DNA of 64,000 nucleotides from Planctomonas sp. JC2975 (GCF_012985205.1 NZ_JABEKS010000001.1:1240001-1304000), one strand, 5' to 3'. Positions 55,551-64,000 are shown, counted from the stretch's first letter. Notes: a model not told the origin generated them from the sequence alone. Numbers and translations: made by a program.

Positions 55551-55582
55551 AAACGCGCGTCACCCAGTGGTGACGCGCGTTT
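55551..55582. terminator. Bidirectional hairpin terminator between acyP and the M18 aminopeptidase gene
   Basis: A perfect 14-bp stem (AAACGCGCGTCACC / GGTGACGCGCGTTT) surrounds a 4-base CAGT loop. The stem ends in an A-run on one side and a T-run on the other, so both strands carry a short U-tract. TTCGAAGTGC and GCACATTCGAA flank it and extend the pairing imperfectly. It lies between two convergent genes. Confidence 0.8.
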
Positions 55583-55615
55583 CCGCACATTCGAACGGGG
55601 CGCCGCTGCGTGCCC

Positions 55616-56911
55616 TCACGCCCCTGCGTAGAAGGCGGTGAGCGCTCCGGCGAGGAACTCCGGGTCGTCGACGTGGCACAGTTCGCGGGCCGAGTGCATC
55701 GACAGCAGCGGCACTCCGACGTCGACAGTGCGGATCCCGAGGCGCGTCGCGGTGAGCGGTCCGATCGTGGTGCCGCAGGGTACGGAGTTGTTCGAGACGA
55801 ACTCCTGGTACGGCACGCCGGCGGCCGCGCAGAGGCGTGCCCAGAGCGCCGCGCCGTGCGCATCCGTCGCGTACCGCTGGTTCGCGTTGATCTTCAGCAA
55901 CGCACCACCGCCGGCGATGGGACGGTTCGCCGGGTCGTGCCTCTCCGGATAGTTCGGGTGCACCGCGTGGCCCGCATCAGCGGAGACGCACCACGAGGCC
56001 GCGTAGGCGCGCTGCAGCTGGTCGCCGTCCGCTCCGGAGGAGCCCGAGATCCTGGTCAGCACGTCATGAAGGATCGGTCCGTTCGCGCCCGACCGCGACT
56101 CGGATCCGAGTTCCTCGTGATCGAACGCCACGAGCACGCTGATGTGGTCGGATGCGGGTGCCGCCCCGCCCGCTCCGGCCGCGATCATTGCGCGCAGACC
56201 GGCGTACACCGAGCTCAGGTTGTCGAGCCGCTTGCTCGCGAAGAGCGATCCGTTGAGTCCGAACACGTGCGGTTCCTGCGTGTCGACGGTGACGAGGTCG
56301 TATCCGGCGATCTCGGACGCCTCGGCTCCGCTCCCCTCGACCACGCGCGCGAGCAGATCCGCCGCTTCCGCATCGCCGACGCCCCAGACCGGCTGCGTGT
56401 GCCGCTGCTTGTCGAGCACCAGACCCTCGTTGTTCACGCCGCGGTCCAGGTGCACGGCCAGCTGCGGGATGCGCAGCAGCGCACCTGAGCGCACCAGGTG
56501 CTCAGTGCCGTCCGTGGTGACGATGCGGCCGGCCAGTTCGAGTTCGCGGTCCAGCCACGAGTTCAGCAGCGGACCGCCGTACACCTCGACTCCGGCCTGC
56601 AGCCATCCGGCGGCGCCCGTCGTCGGCTTCGGCTTCAGCTTGAATCCGGGGGAATCCGTGTGCGCGCCGACGATCCGGAACGGCGTCGTCGACCCCGCGT
56701 TCGGCGGGGCGGCCCAGGCGACGACCGCGCCGTCTCGCACCAGCACGCCGCGCTGCGGGAGGTCCGCCTCAGGGGTGGGCCAGGCATCCGTCTCGTCGAT
56801 CCGGGCGAAGCCGGACTCCTCGAGCTGCCGAGCGACCTCGGCTGCCGCGTGATAGGAGGAGGGCGAGGCCTGGATGAACGCAGCGAAATCGTCGATGTAC
56901 TCGGATGCCAT
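55616..56911 (-). CDS. apeB: M18 family aminopeptidase
   Basis: The 431-residue metallo-aminopeptidase removes N-terminal acidic or neutral residues. Landmarks are the metal histidine in VGAHTDSPGFKLKP, the catalytic FDHEELGSESRSG glutamates, SADAGHAVHPNYPERHDP, NNSVPCGTTIGP and LLSMHSARELCH. The tetrahedral dodecamer is the usual form. I chose the ATG at 56911, where the family start SEYIDDFAAFIQASPSSYH lies two residues in. The much longer open frame upstream crosses the hairpin repeats. Confidence 0.93.
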   Translation of the reverse strand: MASEYIDDFAAFIQASPSSYHAAAEVARQLEESGFARIDETDAWPTPEADLPQRGVLVRDGAVVAWAAPPNAGSTTPFRIVGAHTDSPGFKLKPKPTTGAAGWLQAGVEVYGGPLLNSWLDRELELAGRIVTTDGTEHLVRSGALLRIPQLAVHLDRGVNNEGLVLDKQRHTQPVWGVGDAEAADLLARVVEGSGAEASEIAGYDLVTVDTQEPHVFGLNGSLFASKRLDNLSSVYAGLRAMIAAGAGGAAPASDHISVLVAFDHEELGSESRSGANGPILHDVLTRISGSSGADGDQLQRAYAASWCVSADAGHAVHPNYPERHDPANRPIAGGGALLKINANQRYATDAHGAALWARLCAAAGVPYQEFVSNNSVPCGTTIGPLTATRLGIRTVDVGVPLLSMHSARELCHVDDPEFLAGALTAFYAGA

Positions 56912-56988
56912 GGCCTCATGTTGCCATGCGCGCGTGCGCGGTGGAGCTAGGAGCGAAGACCCGATGGGCCTTCGACGCGACCCCAGCG

Positions 56989-57068
56989 CCGAGGCAGCTG
57001 CGCTGCCTCGGTAGGTACCGGACCAAGGGCCCACCCGACCCCACCCCGAGGCAGCAGTGCTGCCTCGG
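56989..57068. repeat. Two near-identical hairpins 57 bases apart
   Basis: CCGAGGCAGC-TGC-GCTGCCTCGG (56989-57011) and CCGAGGCAGC-AGT-GCTGCCTCGG (57046-57068) have the same 10-bp arms and differ only in the loop. Flanking text (GACCCCA before, CGG(A/T)ACC(A/G)... after) is also shared, so about 57 bases are tandemly repeated. The array sits in the 213-base divergent region between apeB and gpx, upstream of the gpx -10 box. Confidence 0.85.
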
Positions 57069-57112
57069 AAAGCCCCGGAACAATGGCGCACCCCAGCGCG
57101 GGACCGCCGAAC

Positions 57113-57118
57113 TACTCT
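57113..57118 (+). promoter_or_regulatory. -10 box for leaderless glutathione peroxidase transcript
   Basis: TACTCT ends 6 bases before the ATG at 57125, with no ribosome-binding site. The twin hairpins end 44 bases upstream. Confidence 0.5.
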
Positions 57119-57124
57119 CAGACC

Positions 57125-57628
57125 ATGACCTCCCTCTCCCCCGAAGCGCGCGATCTGCCGCTCACCACGATCGACGGTGCCGAGACCTCGCTCCACGCCT
57201 ACGACGACAAAGCCCTCCTCATCGTCAACGTCGCCTCCCGCTGCGGGCTCTCGCCCCAGTACGAGGCGCTCGAGAAGCTGCAGGAGACCTACGGCGAGCG
57301 CGGCTTCACCGTGCTCGGATTCCCGAGCAACCAGTTCCTGCAGGAGCTCGGAAGCGAGGACGCCATCAAGGAATACTGCTCGACCACGTGGGGCGTCACG
57401 TTCCCGATGTTCGAGCGCATCAGGGTGAACGGCAAGTCCGCGCATCCGCTCTACCAAGAATTGAAGAAGACGGCGGATGCCGACGGCAAGGCGGGTCGCG
57501 TGCAGTGGAACTTCGAGAAGTTCCTCGTGACGCCCGGCGGTGACGTGCACCGCTTCCGTCCCCGCACCGTGCCGGACGACCCCGAGGTGATCGCCGCGAT
57601 CGAGGCTGCGCTCCCGAGCGACGCATAA
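57125..57628 (+). CDS. Glutathione peroxidase family protein
   Basis: The 167-residue thioredoxin-fold peroxidase has the peroxidatic Cys40 in NVASRCGLSPQYEAL, Gln70 in GFPSNQF, and Trp-Asn in QWNFEKFL, the standard Cys-Gln-Trp tetrad. The catalytic residue is Cys and not selenocysteine, as in bacterial BsaA/BtuE enzymes that use thioredoxin. It lies in the cytoplasm and reduces peroxides. The start is the ATG with a leaderless-type -10 box. Its TAA stop forms part of the promoter of the next gene. Confidence 0.92.
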   Translation: MTSLSPEARDLPLTTIDGAETSLHAYDDKALLIVNVASRCGLSPQYEALEKLQETYGERGFTVLGFPSNQFLQELGSEDAIKEYCSTTWGVTFPMFERIRVNGKSAHPLYQELKKTADADGKAGRVQWNFEKFLVTPGGDVHRFRPRTVPDDPEVIAAIEAALPSDA

Positions 57629-57631
57629 GCT
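57626..57631 (+). promoter_or_regulatory. -10 box overlapping the gpx stop codon
   Basis: TAAGCT includes the TAA stop of the peroxidase gene and ends 6 bases before the GTG at 57638, so the small membrane protein may have its own leaderless transcript inside the unit. Confidence 0.4.
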
Positions 57632-57637
57632 TCTTTC

Positions 57638-57871
57638 GTGAAAGCGCTCCTCCCCATCGGCATCGTCCTCGTCGTGCTCGGCATTGCCGCGGGCTTCGCC
57701 CACCAGGTGCTGGTTGCCATGACGACGGGTCTCCCCACGGGCGGAATCGGTTGGATGCAGACATCCGGATTCGTGCTCGCCGCCATCGGCGCCATCATGA
57801 TCGGCGTCTGGATCGGCAAGCGCCGTGCCGCCAAGCGCAGGGCTGAAGAGGGAGTCGATCGGCGGGTGTAG
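57638..57871 (+). CDS. Small two-helix membrane protein
   Basis: The 77-residue protein has two membrane helices (LLPIGIVLVVLGIAAGFAHQVLVAM, 4-28, and SGFVLAAIGAIMIGVWIGKRRAAKRR, 43-68) joined by a short Gly-rich turn (TTGLPTGGIGWMQT), then a basic tail. No family is recognised. It begins 10 bases after the peroxidase gene, and its start codon choice rests on the TAAGCT -10 box. Confidence 0.7.
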   Translation: MKALLPIGIVLVVLGIAAGFAHQVLVAMTTGLPTGGIGWMQTSGFVLAAIGAIMIGVWIGKRRAAKRRAEEGVDRRV

Positions 57872-57927
57872 GCGGAGGTTCCGCTCGCACCGCCGCATCC
57901 GCACGCGTTCGGTTTGCCGCCCATCGC

Positions 57928-57933
57928 TATGCT
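57928..57933 (+). promoter_or_regulatory. -10 box for the GT2 gene
   Basis: TATGCT lies 9 bases before the ATG at 57943 and matches the TANNNT pattern; no Shine-Dalgarno sequence is present. Confidence 0.4.
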
Positions 57934-57942
57934 GACCCGTAC

Positions 57943-58728
57943 ATGCCTACCGTCAGCGTCGTCATCCCGTCCCTGAATGACGCGTGCATGCTGCGGCAAT
58001 GCCTCGCGGATCTCGCCGTTCAGACGGTGCAGCCCGACGAGATCGTCGTGGTCGACAACGGTTCGACGGATGACACGTCCTCCGTTGCGCACGCTGCGGG
58101 AGCGAGGGTGATCCACGAGCCGACGCGCGGAGTGCTGCATGCGACCGCGGCCGGCTTCGACGCGGCCGGATACGAGATCATCGGCCGGCTGGACGCCGAC
58201 TCGCGCCCGGCGCCCGACTGGATCGAGCGGATCCACGAGCGCTTCGCCAACGATCCGACGCTGAGCGCTGTGACGGGCACCGGCACCTTCTACGGATGCG
58301 GTCCGGTCTGGCGCGCGATCGGCAAGTACCTCTTCCTCGGCGGCTACTTCGTGTTCATCGGTTCGCTCGTCGGCCACACTCCGCTCTTCGGCTCGAATTT
58401 CGCGATCCGTCGAGACGCCTGGCTCGCCGCGAGAGACCGGATCCACCTGGACGATCCGAAGGCGCACGACGACCTCGACCTCAGCTTCGCGCTCGATGAA
58501 GGTGCCGCCGTCGAGTTCGACCGCCGGCTGCGGGTCCGGGTCTCGGCGCGAGTGTTCCTCTCCGCTCCCGACTTCCTGCGCAAGGCCGAGTGGGCGTTCC
58601 ACGGCGTGGGGGTGAACTGGGCGGAGGTGAGCTGGCCGCGCCGGGTGCTGCGCAGTGCACGCGTGCGGGCTGCGCGTCGTCGGGCTCGACCGTTCAACGG
58701 CGAATGTTCGCCAGAATCTCGTCTGTGA
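57943..58728 (+). CDS. Family 2 glycosyltransferase
   Basis: The 261-residue GT-A fold enzyme starts PTVSVVIPSLNDACMLRQCLADLAVQTVQPDEIVVVDNGSTDDT (nucleotide-binding half, residues 2-45). It has the DXD-like motif IIGRLDADSRPAPDWI (about 78-93) and the acceptor-side region HTPLFGSNFAIRRDAW. One central hydrophobic stretch (YLFLGGYFVFIGSLVG) suggests membrane contact. The sugar and acceptor are unknown. Its 3' end overlaps the convergent hydrolase gene by 35 bases. Confidence 0.88.
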   Translation: MPTVSVVIPSLNDACMLRQCLADLAVQTVQPDEIVVVDNGSTDDTSSVAHAAGARVIHEPTRGVLHATAAGFDAAGYEIIGRLDADSRPAPDWIERIHERFANDPTLSAVTGTGTFYGCGPVWRAIGKYLFLGGYFVFIGSLVGHTPLFGSNFAIRRDAWLAARDRIHLDDPKAHDDLDLSFALDEGAAVEFDRRLRVRVSARVFLSAPDFLRKAEWAFHGVGVNWAEVSWPRRVLRSARVRAARRRARPFNGECSPESRL

Positions 58729-59629
58729 GCTGGTACGGCGCCGTCTCATTCGGCGTGTGACCGGTGTCGAGCACTGAGAGCCTGGCTCCGATCCGCTCGG
58801 CGTAGGCGCGGTGCATCCGCACCGGCCACACGTCACGGGTACCGACCGCGACCAGCAGCGGGATTCCGGATGCCCGCAGCTCGTCATCCAGGTCGGGAAC
58901 GCCCTTCATGAGGCCGATGATGTCGTCGACACTCGATCGCCTGGTCATCTCGAAGCGCTCGCGCACGAAGGCGATCCGTTCGCGCGGCGACCTGTTGAGG
59001 TTGCGGCGCGTACCCCAGATCATCAGCCCGGCGCAGACGTGAGGCGAGATCGGGCCGCTGAGAGGACCGACCACCTTGAAGCCGCGGAGCGACTGGCCGG
59101 CGAGCGGCGGCGTGGAGAGTAGAGCGAGGCTGGCGACGAGGCCGGGATGCCGGGCGGCGACCATCGCCGCAACGGTGCCCGCGAACGAGTAGCCGACGAG
59201 GTGCACCGGCGTCGAGCCGGTCCCGATCACTGCGAGAAGGTCGTCGACGAAGAGGTCGAGCGTGTAATGCCTGCCGGGCGGATCGAGGTTCTCCGGGCCG
59301 GCGGAGTGGGACTCGTACTGTCCGGCCAGGTCGTAGGACTCGGCGCGATATCCGGCATCCGCCATCAAGGGTGCCATGCGACTGAAGTCCTCCTTCGACC
59401 CGGTCACCCCTGGTGCGAGCACGATCCGGACGCCGTCGGCAGGGCCGAGACTCAGTCGAGCGAGCTGACCGCTCGGGGCAGCGACCGCATCCTTCACCGC
59501 GCCGGACGGCAATGCGCCCCAGTCGAACGCGATCGGCGCCTCGTCCTTCCGCCTGGATTCGTTCGAGCCGGGCCGGGTCAGGGCCGCTGACTCTCGACGT
59601 TGAGCTGTCGAGTCCCGACGCCGTATCAC
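58694..59629 (-). CDS. Alpha/beta hydrolase
   Basis: The 311-residue hydrolase has a nucleophile elbow GYSFAGT (Ser148, about 146-152), the acid in LLVAVGTRDVWPV and the catalytic His in VLDTGHTPNETAP. LAPGVTGSKEDF forms the oxyanion-side strand. The substrate is unknown. The GTG start at 59629 shares one base with the stop of the nuclease-helicase gene (TAGTG), so the two are coupled. A variable 45-residue leader precedes the fold. Family signatures are complete, so it is likely active. Confidence 0.85.
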   Translation of the reverse strand: MIRRRDSTAQRRESAALTRPGSNESRRKDEAPIAFDWGALPSGAVKDAVAAPSGQLARLSLGPADGVRIVLAPGVTGSKEDFSRMAPLMADAGYRAESYDLAGQYESHSAGPENLDPPGRHYTLDLFVDDLLAVIGTGSTPVHLVGYSFAGTVAAMVAARHPGLVASLALLSTPPLAGQSLRGFKVVGPLSGPISPHVCAGLMIWGTRRNLNRSPRERIAFVRERFEMTRRSSVDDIIGLMKGVPDLDDELRASGIPLLVAVGTRDVWPVRMHRAYAERIGARLSVLDTGHTPNETAPYQLTDEILANIRR

Positions 59630-62600
59630 TACCGCTCGCCCTCGACGAGCGTGATGAAGGCGCTCAACTCGGCCACACCTTCTGGTCGATGCGGCAAGTG
59701 CTGCGTGAGCTCGGGAGAATAGACGATGAATGCAGCCCACTGGGCGCGGGAGACGGCAACGTTGAGCCGGTTCTTCATGATGAGGAATCCCATGCCGCGC
59801 GGTGCATATCTGGCCGAGGATGCGGCCAGCGAGACGATCGCCACGACAGCCTCGCTGCCCTGGAACTTGTCGACGGTGCCGACGCGCACCTCCGGATGCC
59901 CCGCCGCGTCCAGTGCCGCCCGCACCAACGTCAGTTGCGCGTTGTACGGCGTCACCACGATGACGTCGGCCTCGGTGAGCTGCCGCACGGATCCCTTCTC
60001 CGTCCACGTCCAGCCGAGCGCACGATCGACGAGCTCGACCACCCGCGCCGCCTCCACCGCGGACTCGGTCGAATCGCCGTCGTGCCGCACCGGGTCGGGA
60101 TGCAGGCCGGGCGCGATGCCGTCGAGGTGCCGCGTTGCGGCATCCGCGTGCGAACGGAGCCGGCCTTCGTAGGAGAGCACGGAAACCGGTGCCGCGAGGG
60201 CCGGATGCATCCGCCTGGTCTCCGGCAGGAAGAAGCCGAGTTCTGCCGGGAGCACGTCGTGGCCCGCACTGATCCACCCCAGGGCCGATTGGTCGACGGG
60301 CTCGGGATGCAGCCCCTGGCTCACCTGCGGAAGCTGTTGCGGATCGCCGAGCAGCAGCAGGTTGCGGGCCGACACAGCGGCCGCGGCCGTCGATGCCAGG
60401 GAGAACTGCCCTGCCTCGTCGATCACCAGGAGGTCGAGGCTCTTGGCGGGGACGCGGGCCGGGTGGCTGAAGTCCCACGCCGTTCCGCCAATGACGAATC
60501 CGCTGCCCAGGTGTTCCAGCGCGAACTCGAGCTGGCCGTCCTTGGGAAGCACCGTGTACGGCTCGTCACCGTCCGGGTCCGCTCCGGACTGCGGCACCTT
60601 GCCGACCAGCGACGCATCCAGTCCGGCGCTCGTGATCACGGCGCGGAGCAGGTTCTCCACCACATTGTGCGACTGGGCGACGACGCCGATCTTGAAGCTG
60701 CGCTCCCTGACGAGCGCAGCGATCACGTGCGCTCCGAGATACGTCTTGCCCGTACCGGGAGGTCCCTGCACGGCGAGATACGAGGAATCCAGTTCCGAGA
60801 CGGCCTCGGTCACCTCGTCGATGCGGGTGGCGTCGGATGCCCGCCCTGCCCGCTCGGCGACGCTCGCGCCCACGGTGCGCGGCGGCACTCTGCGCAACAG
60901 GTCGCTGACGGGATCGTGCGGCCACTCCGGTTGCCCGTCGACGATGGACTGGCACCATGACGCGATCGCCTCGACCTGGCGGCCGGCATTCGGCGGCGGG
61001 CCGGGCGTGATAGCGCTTGGCAGCACGCCATACGGATGGACGTCGTCGTCGATCGTCTCCTCGATCTCGATCCAGTCGTCCGCGGAGTCGACGACCTCGA
61101 CGAGGCGAGCGCTCCGCGTTCCAGGCCCGCTGGTGGAGCGGAAGGGACCGGGGAACTCGTACAGCTCGAAGACCTTGGACCCGTGCTTCAACTCCTTGCT
61201 GCCCGGCGCGAAGACACCGTGCAGACGCAGGAGTCTGCGGTCTTTCCGTTGGCTCTCTTCCCGGTACCAGTCGCGCTGCACGACTCCCGTCTCAACGAGA
61301 AAGACGTCACGCGAGTTCCCCCACGCTTCCACGGGGTCGCCGAGGCGTGCGAAGTGACTCCACCAGAGGCTCTTCTGCTCCCGCCGGTGGTAGTCGAGCG
61401 CCGCTGCGGCGAACGCGGCGGCCGTCTCGTCGTCCGTGCGTTGGCGGGTGGCGTCCGCGCCAGAGGCGTGCGGCACATCCTGTTCCCCGGCCAATGCGAG
61501 CAGGTCGTCGCGCAGCGTCGAGGGCGCGAGCTCAGGAGTCGCACGCTCGGGCTTCGGAAGGCCGACCGGGACCCCCGCCTCGGTCGCACGGTCCAGCAGC
61601 CAGTCGCGCAGCCGTAGAGTCGACACGCAGTCGTAGCGGTTGTATGCGGCGATCTCGTCCAGGCGCCGCTGCCCCTCCTCCACGTCACCGGACAGCATCA
61701 GCCTGCGCGCGACGGCGTACTCCTCTATCGATGTGCCTGCATCCTGCACCTCGCCCGATCGCAGCTCGTCACCCATGTAGAGCGGCTCGAGCTTCTTGAT
61801 CGAGTAGGAACGGGATCCCACTCGCAGCGACTTGCGGACGAGCGGATACAGGTCGACGAGCACGTCGTCGCGCAGCAGACCGTCGACCTCGTCCTCGCCC
61901 ACCCCGTGCCTGGCCGCGAGGGTCAGCAGATGCGTTCGCTCGTAGGACGCGTAGTGGTAGATGTGCATGCCGGGATGCTCGGCCCTGCGGCGTTCGACAT
62001 CGCGGAGGAAGTCGATCAGCGCCCGCCGCTCCTCGGCGAACGTGTGCGCCCAGAACGGCATGAACTGGAGGTTGGTCTGCACGAGCCCGAACAGGTAGTC
62101 GAGACCCCATTGGCCGTCGTCTCCCTCCGTGTAGAGCGGGTCCCCCTCGAAATCGAAGAAGATGTCGCCCGGATCGGGATCGGGGAGCGCCGCGAGGGCT
62201 GCGGCGTTGTAGACGACGACCGGCGGCGCTTCACCGGCCTGCGCCGCGAGCTGGAGCTGCGCCTGCTGCCTGAGTGCCGTCAGCGTGGTCGCAGCGACCC
62301 CTTCAACGTCGACATCGTCGGGCATCGCCGCCACGTCCTCGATGGTGCGGATGCCCGCGGCGACGAAACGGGGACGTTGCGTCACCCGCAGCCCGGCAAC
62401 GAGCAGCACGTCGCGGTTCGCCTCGACCTCGGCCGCGCAGGTGTCGCAGCGGCCGTCGGCGATGAATCGTTCATCGCCCCACTCCACTGCCGCGCCGTCC
62501 GCGAGGTGCTGTCGAACGATGGAGTGCAGCCTCGCGATCCGCTTGCGGTACACGGGCAGGATGTCGTCGAGTCGATGCGTGCTGACGCTGCCGTCGCCGA

Positions 62601-63189
62601 GCAGCAGCCGCACCTCCGGCGACGGCTCGATGCCGATCCGTTCCAGCTGCAGCGCATACGCCGCCACCTGCAGCAGTGCCGTCACCTTCGCTCGGCGCGC
62701 GAGCTTGGTGTCCTCGACCGTGTAGCGCCCGTCGGGCTCGCGCACGATGAAGTCGGCGTATCCGACGAAGGCGACGGGCGGACCTGATTCGCCGCGGTTC
62801 TGCTCCGAATCTGCGCTGTCCGGCGTTTGCTCGTGGTCTCCATGCAGCGGATCGAAGAACACGCCCTGGTACACGACCGGCGCCCCCGCGCGGAACGCCG
62901 CGGCGGTCTCCTTTGCGGCGGCGGCGAGCCCGTCGGCATCGGGATGCTCCGGCCGTTCGAACCGGGCGACCCCCTCGCCGAAGCGGTCGACGTAACGCTG
63001 CAGGACACGCAGCTCGTGTTCATCGCCAAGCCGAGAGGTGCGCTCGAGCATCGCATCCGTCGACCGCGCCACCACCGGCCCCCAGCCCAGTCGGCCGTCG
63101 AGCCTTCGCAGGAAGTCGAACTCGCACGTCGATGCGGTGGTCAGGTCGCTGGGGCTCAGCACGATCGTGCCGTCGGACAGCAGGAACAT
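59629..63189 (-). CDS. TM0106-type RecB-like nuclease fused to SF1 helicase
   Basis: The 1186-residue protein has a RecB-like PD-(D/E)xK nuclease (about 1-280; Asp146 in GYADFIV, Asp160 and Lys162 in VEDTKLARR, then a CDTC cysteine pair). An RNase H/DnaQ-like exonuclease (about 338-540; IFFDFEGDPL, AYNRYDCVSTLRL) follows, then a Dna2/UPF1-like SF1 helicase (Walker A QGPPGTGKT, Lys815; Walker B VIDEAGQ, Asp924; GDPQQLPQV; VDKFQGSE; RLNVAVSRAQ). Such proteins are thought to process DNA ends or flaps. It precedes the alpha/beta hydrolase with one base of overlap. It is complete and long for the family. Confidence 0.9.
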   Translation of the reverse strand: MFLLSDGTIVLSPSDLTTASTCEFDFLRRLDGRLGWGPVVARSTDAMLERTSRLGDEHELRVLQRYVDRFGEGVARFERPEHPDADGLAAAAKETAAAFRAGAPVVYQGVFFDPLHGDHEQTPDSADSEQNRGESGPPVAFVGYADFIVREPDGRYTVEDTKLARRAKVTALLQVAAYALQLERIGIEPSPEVRLLLGDGSVSTHRLDDILPVYRKRIARLHSIVRQHLADGAAVEWGDERFIADGRCDTCAAEVEANRDVLLVAGLRVTQRPRFVAAGIRTIEDVAAMPDDVDVEGVAATTLTALRQQAQLQLAAQAGEAPPVVVYNAAALAALPDPDPGDIFFDFEGDPLYTEGDDGQWGLDYLFGLVQTNLQFMPFWAHTFAEERRALIDFLRDVERRRAEHPGMHIYHYASYERTHLLTLAARHGVGEDEVDGLLRDDVLVDLYPLVRKSLRVGSRSYSIKKLEPLYMGDELRSGEVQDAGTSIEEYAVARRLMLSGDVEEGQRRLDEIAAYNRYDCVSTLRLRDWLLDRATEAGVPVGLPKPERATPELAPSTLRDDLLALAGEQDVPHASGADATRQRTDDETAAAFAAAALDYHRREQKSLWWSHFARLGDPVEAWGNSRDVFLVETGVVQRDWYREESQRKDRRLLRLHGVFAPGSKELKHGSKVFELYEFPGPFRSTSGPGTRSARLVEVVDSADDWIEIEETIDDDVHPYGVLPSAITPGPPPNAGRQVEAIASWCQSIVDGQPEWPHDPVSDLLRRVPPRTVGASVAERAGRASDATRIDEVTEAVSELDSSYLAVQGPPGTGKTYLGAHVIAALVRERSFKIGVVAQSHNVVENLLRAVITSAGLDASLVGKVPQSGADPDGDEPYTVLPKDGQLEFALEHLGSGFVIGGTAWDFSHPARVPAKSLDLLVIDEAGQFSLASTAAAAVSARNLLLLGDPQQLPQVSQGLHPEPVDQSALGWISAGHDVLPAELGFFLPETRRMHPALAAPVSVLSYEGRLRSHADAATRHLDGIAPGLHPDPVRHDGDSTESAVEAARVVELVDRALGWTWTEKGSVRQLTEADVIVVTPYNAQLTLVRAALDAAGHPEVRVGTVDKFQGSEAVVAIVSLAASSARYAPRGMGFLIMKNRLNVAVSRAQWAAFIVYSPELTQHLPHRPEGVAELSAFITLVEGER

Positions 63190-63231
63190 GCGTTCACGCT
63201 AACGCCAGCCTCCGACTCTCCGGCTCCCGCA

Positions 63232-63648
63232 TCACAGGTAGTCGTCCGGCGCGAGCCAGCGCACGCCGGAGCGGTGGCTGATGAGCTGGCCGCGGAGTGC
63301 GAGATCGGCTCGCGCGAACGCCACGGCGAGAGCGGATGCCCACGCCCGGTCCGCTGCATTGGCTTCTTCCCCGAGTGGTCGCTCCCACACCACGACGACA
63401 CCCGACGCCCCGCGCGCCCTCATCACGTCGGACACGACCTCCGCGACGATGGGCGCCTCGTCGCCGGGCTCGGGCGGATAATCGTCGATCGGCATCACCA
63501 TGGGCAGCTGGAGGTCCGCGGCGTCCACGAAGAGGAACCACATGCGCCGTCCCAGCGCACGGCCGATCAGCGACCTCACCCGCTCGAGCACCGCAGCGTC
63601 ATCGGACAGGGGAATCGTGGCCGCGTCGGCGGCGGAGATCATCGTCAT
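63232..63648 (-). CDS. Conserved hypothetical protein, 138 residues
   Basis: I recognise no characterised domain. The sequence MTMISAADAATIPLSDDAAVLERVRSLIGRALGRRMWFLFVDAADLQLPMVMPIDDYPPEPG suggests a soluble alpha/beta protein, with a second half ASGVVVVWERPLGEEANAADRAWASALAVAFARADLALRGQLISH. Codon use matches neighbours and the length is compact. It lies 42 bases upstream of the nuclease-helicase start on the same strand and is probably in that operon. Confidence 0.75.
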   Translation of the reverse strand: MTMISAADAATIPLSDDAAVLERVRSLIGRALGRRMWFLFVDAADLQLPMVMPIDDYPPEPGDEAPIVAEVVSDVMRARGASGVVVVWERPLGEEANAADRAWASALAVAFARADLALRGQLISHRSGVRWLAPDDYL

Positions 63649-63714
63649 GCCACCAGGCTGGCGGTGGGTTGCGGTCGGAGACGATCGCGGAATCCGGATT
63701 GTGGGAACAAAGAA

Positions 63715-63747
63715 GGATGCCTCCCTTCGGGAGGAAGGGAGGCATCC
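63715..63747 (-). terminator. Rho-independent terminator of the aldo/keto reductase gene
   Basis: A perfect 13-bp stem (GGATGCCTCCCTT / AAGGGAGGCATCC) surrounds a 7-base loop. On the minus strand it is followed by TTCTTTGTTCCC, the clearest U-rich tract in the window. It lies 17 bases after the aldo/keto reductase stop. Confidence 0.85.
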
Positions 63748-63763
63748 AAGAGGTGGTCAGGGC

Positions 63764-64000
<237 letters not shown>

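Overview
The window is a high-GC chromosome segment from an actinobacterium. The codon bias, the frequent GGATGC/GCATCC words and the gene families fit the family Microbacteriaceae, but nothing in the window fixes the genus. I saw no rRNA, tRNA, CRISPR array, insertion sequence or phage gene. At least ten genes appear to have leaderless starts: a TANNNT -10 box ends 6-9 bases before an ATG or GTG.

Layout. 1-4650 is a housekeeping block on the minus strand (MFS fragment, ispE, rsmA/ksgA, tatD, metG). In many actinobacteria this block sits close to rsmI and pmt, which appear here only at 27.6-30.3 kb. The 4.8-27.5 kb segment between them therefore looks like an accessory insertion. It carries an SDR/XRE-regulator pair; a fused anthranilate synthase (TrpEG/PhzE-like) behind a complete tryptophan attenuator with its leader peptide; an MFS exporter; a translationally coupled tryptophan-degradation operon (tryptophan 2,3-dioxygenase, an amidohydrolase, kynureninase); a galactoside-utilisation cluster (ABC importer, DeoR regulator, GH36 alpha-galactosidase, divergent GH2 beta-galactosidase); a glyoxalase-like protein; a PadR/DHA2-efflux pair; an acetyltransferase; and a MetE-like protein.

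28.7-34.0 kb holds protein O-mannosyltransferase, a sedolisin (S53) peptidase without a signal peptide, O-acetylhomoserine sulfhydrylase (metY) and a CoA-binding protein. 34.1-43.9 kb holds a large SARP/AfsR-like ATPase regulator, a TetR/SDR pair with twin operators, two bPH2 membrane proteins and a DrrAB-type ABC exporter. 44.1-49.9 kb holds a small HTH protein plus a Clp-N-domain protein under three palindromic operators, a SHOCT membrane protein, a rhodanese, a cupin and a DEAD/DEAH helicase. 50.0-55.5 kb holds an HTH-less LysR effector-domain protein divergent from a DUF5997-like protein, a LuxR-type (LAL) regulator coupled to a 64-residue protein, and acylphosphatase. 55.6-64.0 kb holds M18 aminopeptidase, glutathione peroxidase, a GT2 glycosyltransferase, an alpha/beta hydrolase overlapping a TM0106-type nuclease-helicase, a hypothetical protein and the end of an aldo/keto reductase.

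How the genes work together. The most distinctive region is 6.5-13.3 kb. Anthranilate can be made there from chorismate (TrpEG, under tryptophan attenuation) or from tryptophan (dioxygenase, a candidate formamidase, kynureninase), and a transporter lies between the two. The coupled amidohydrolase is a candidate non-canonical N-formylkynurenine formamidase. The galactoside genes form one regulon with operators in the shared intergenic region. The HTH/Clp-N pair with its three operators is a compact, apparently self-regulated module of unknown function.
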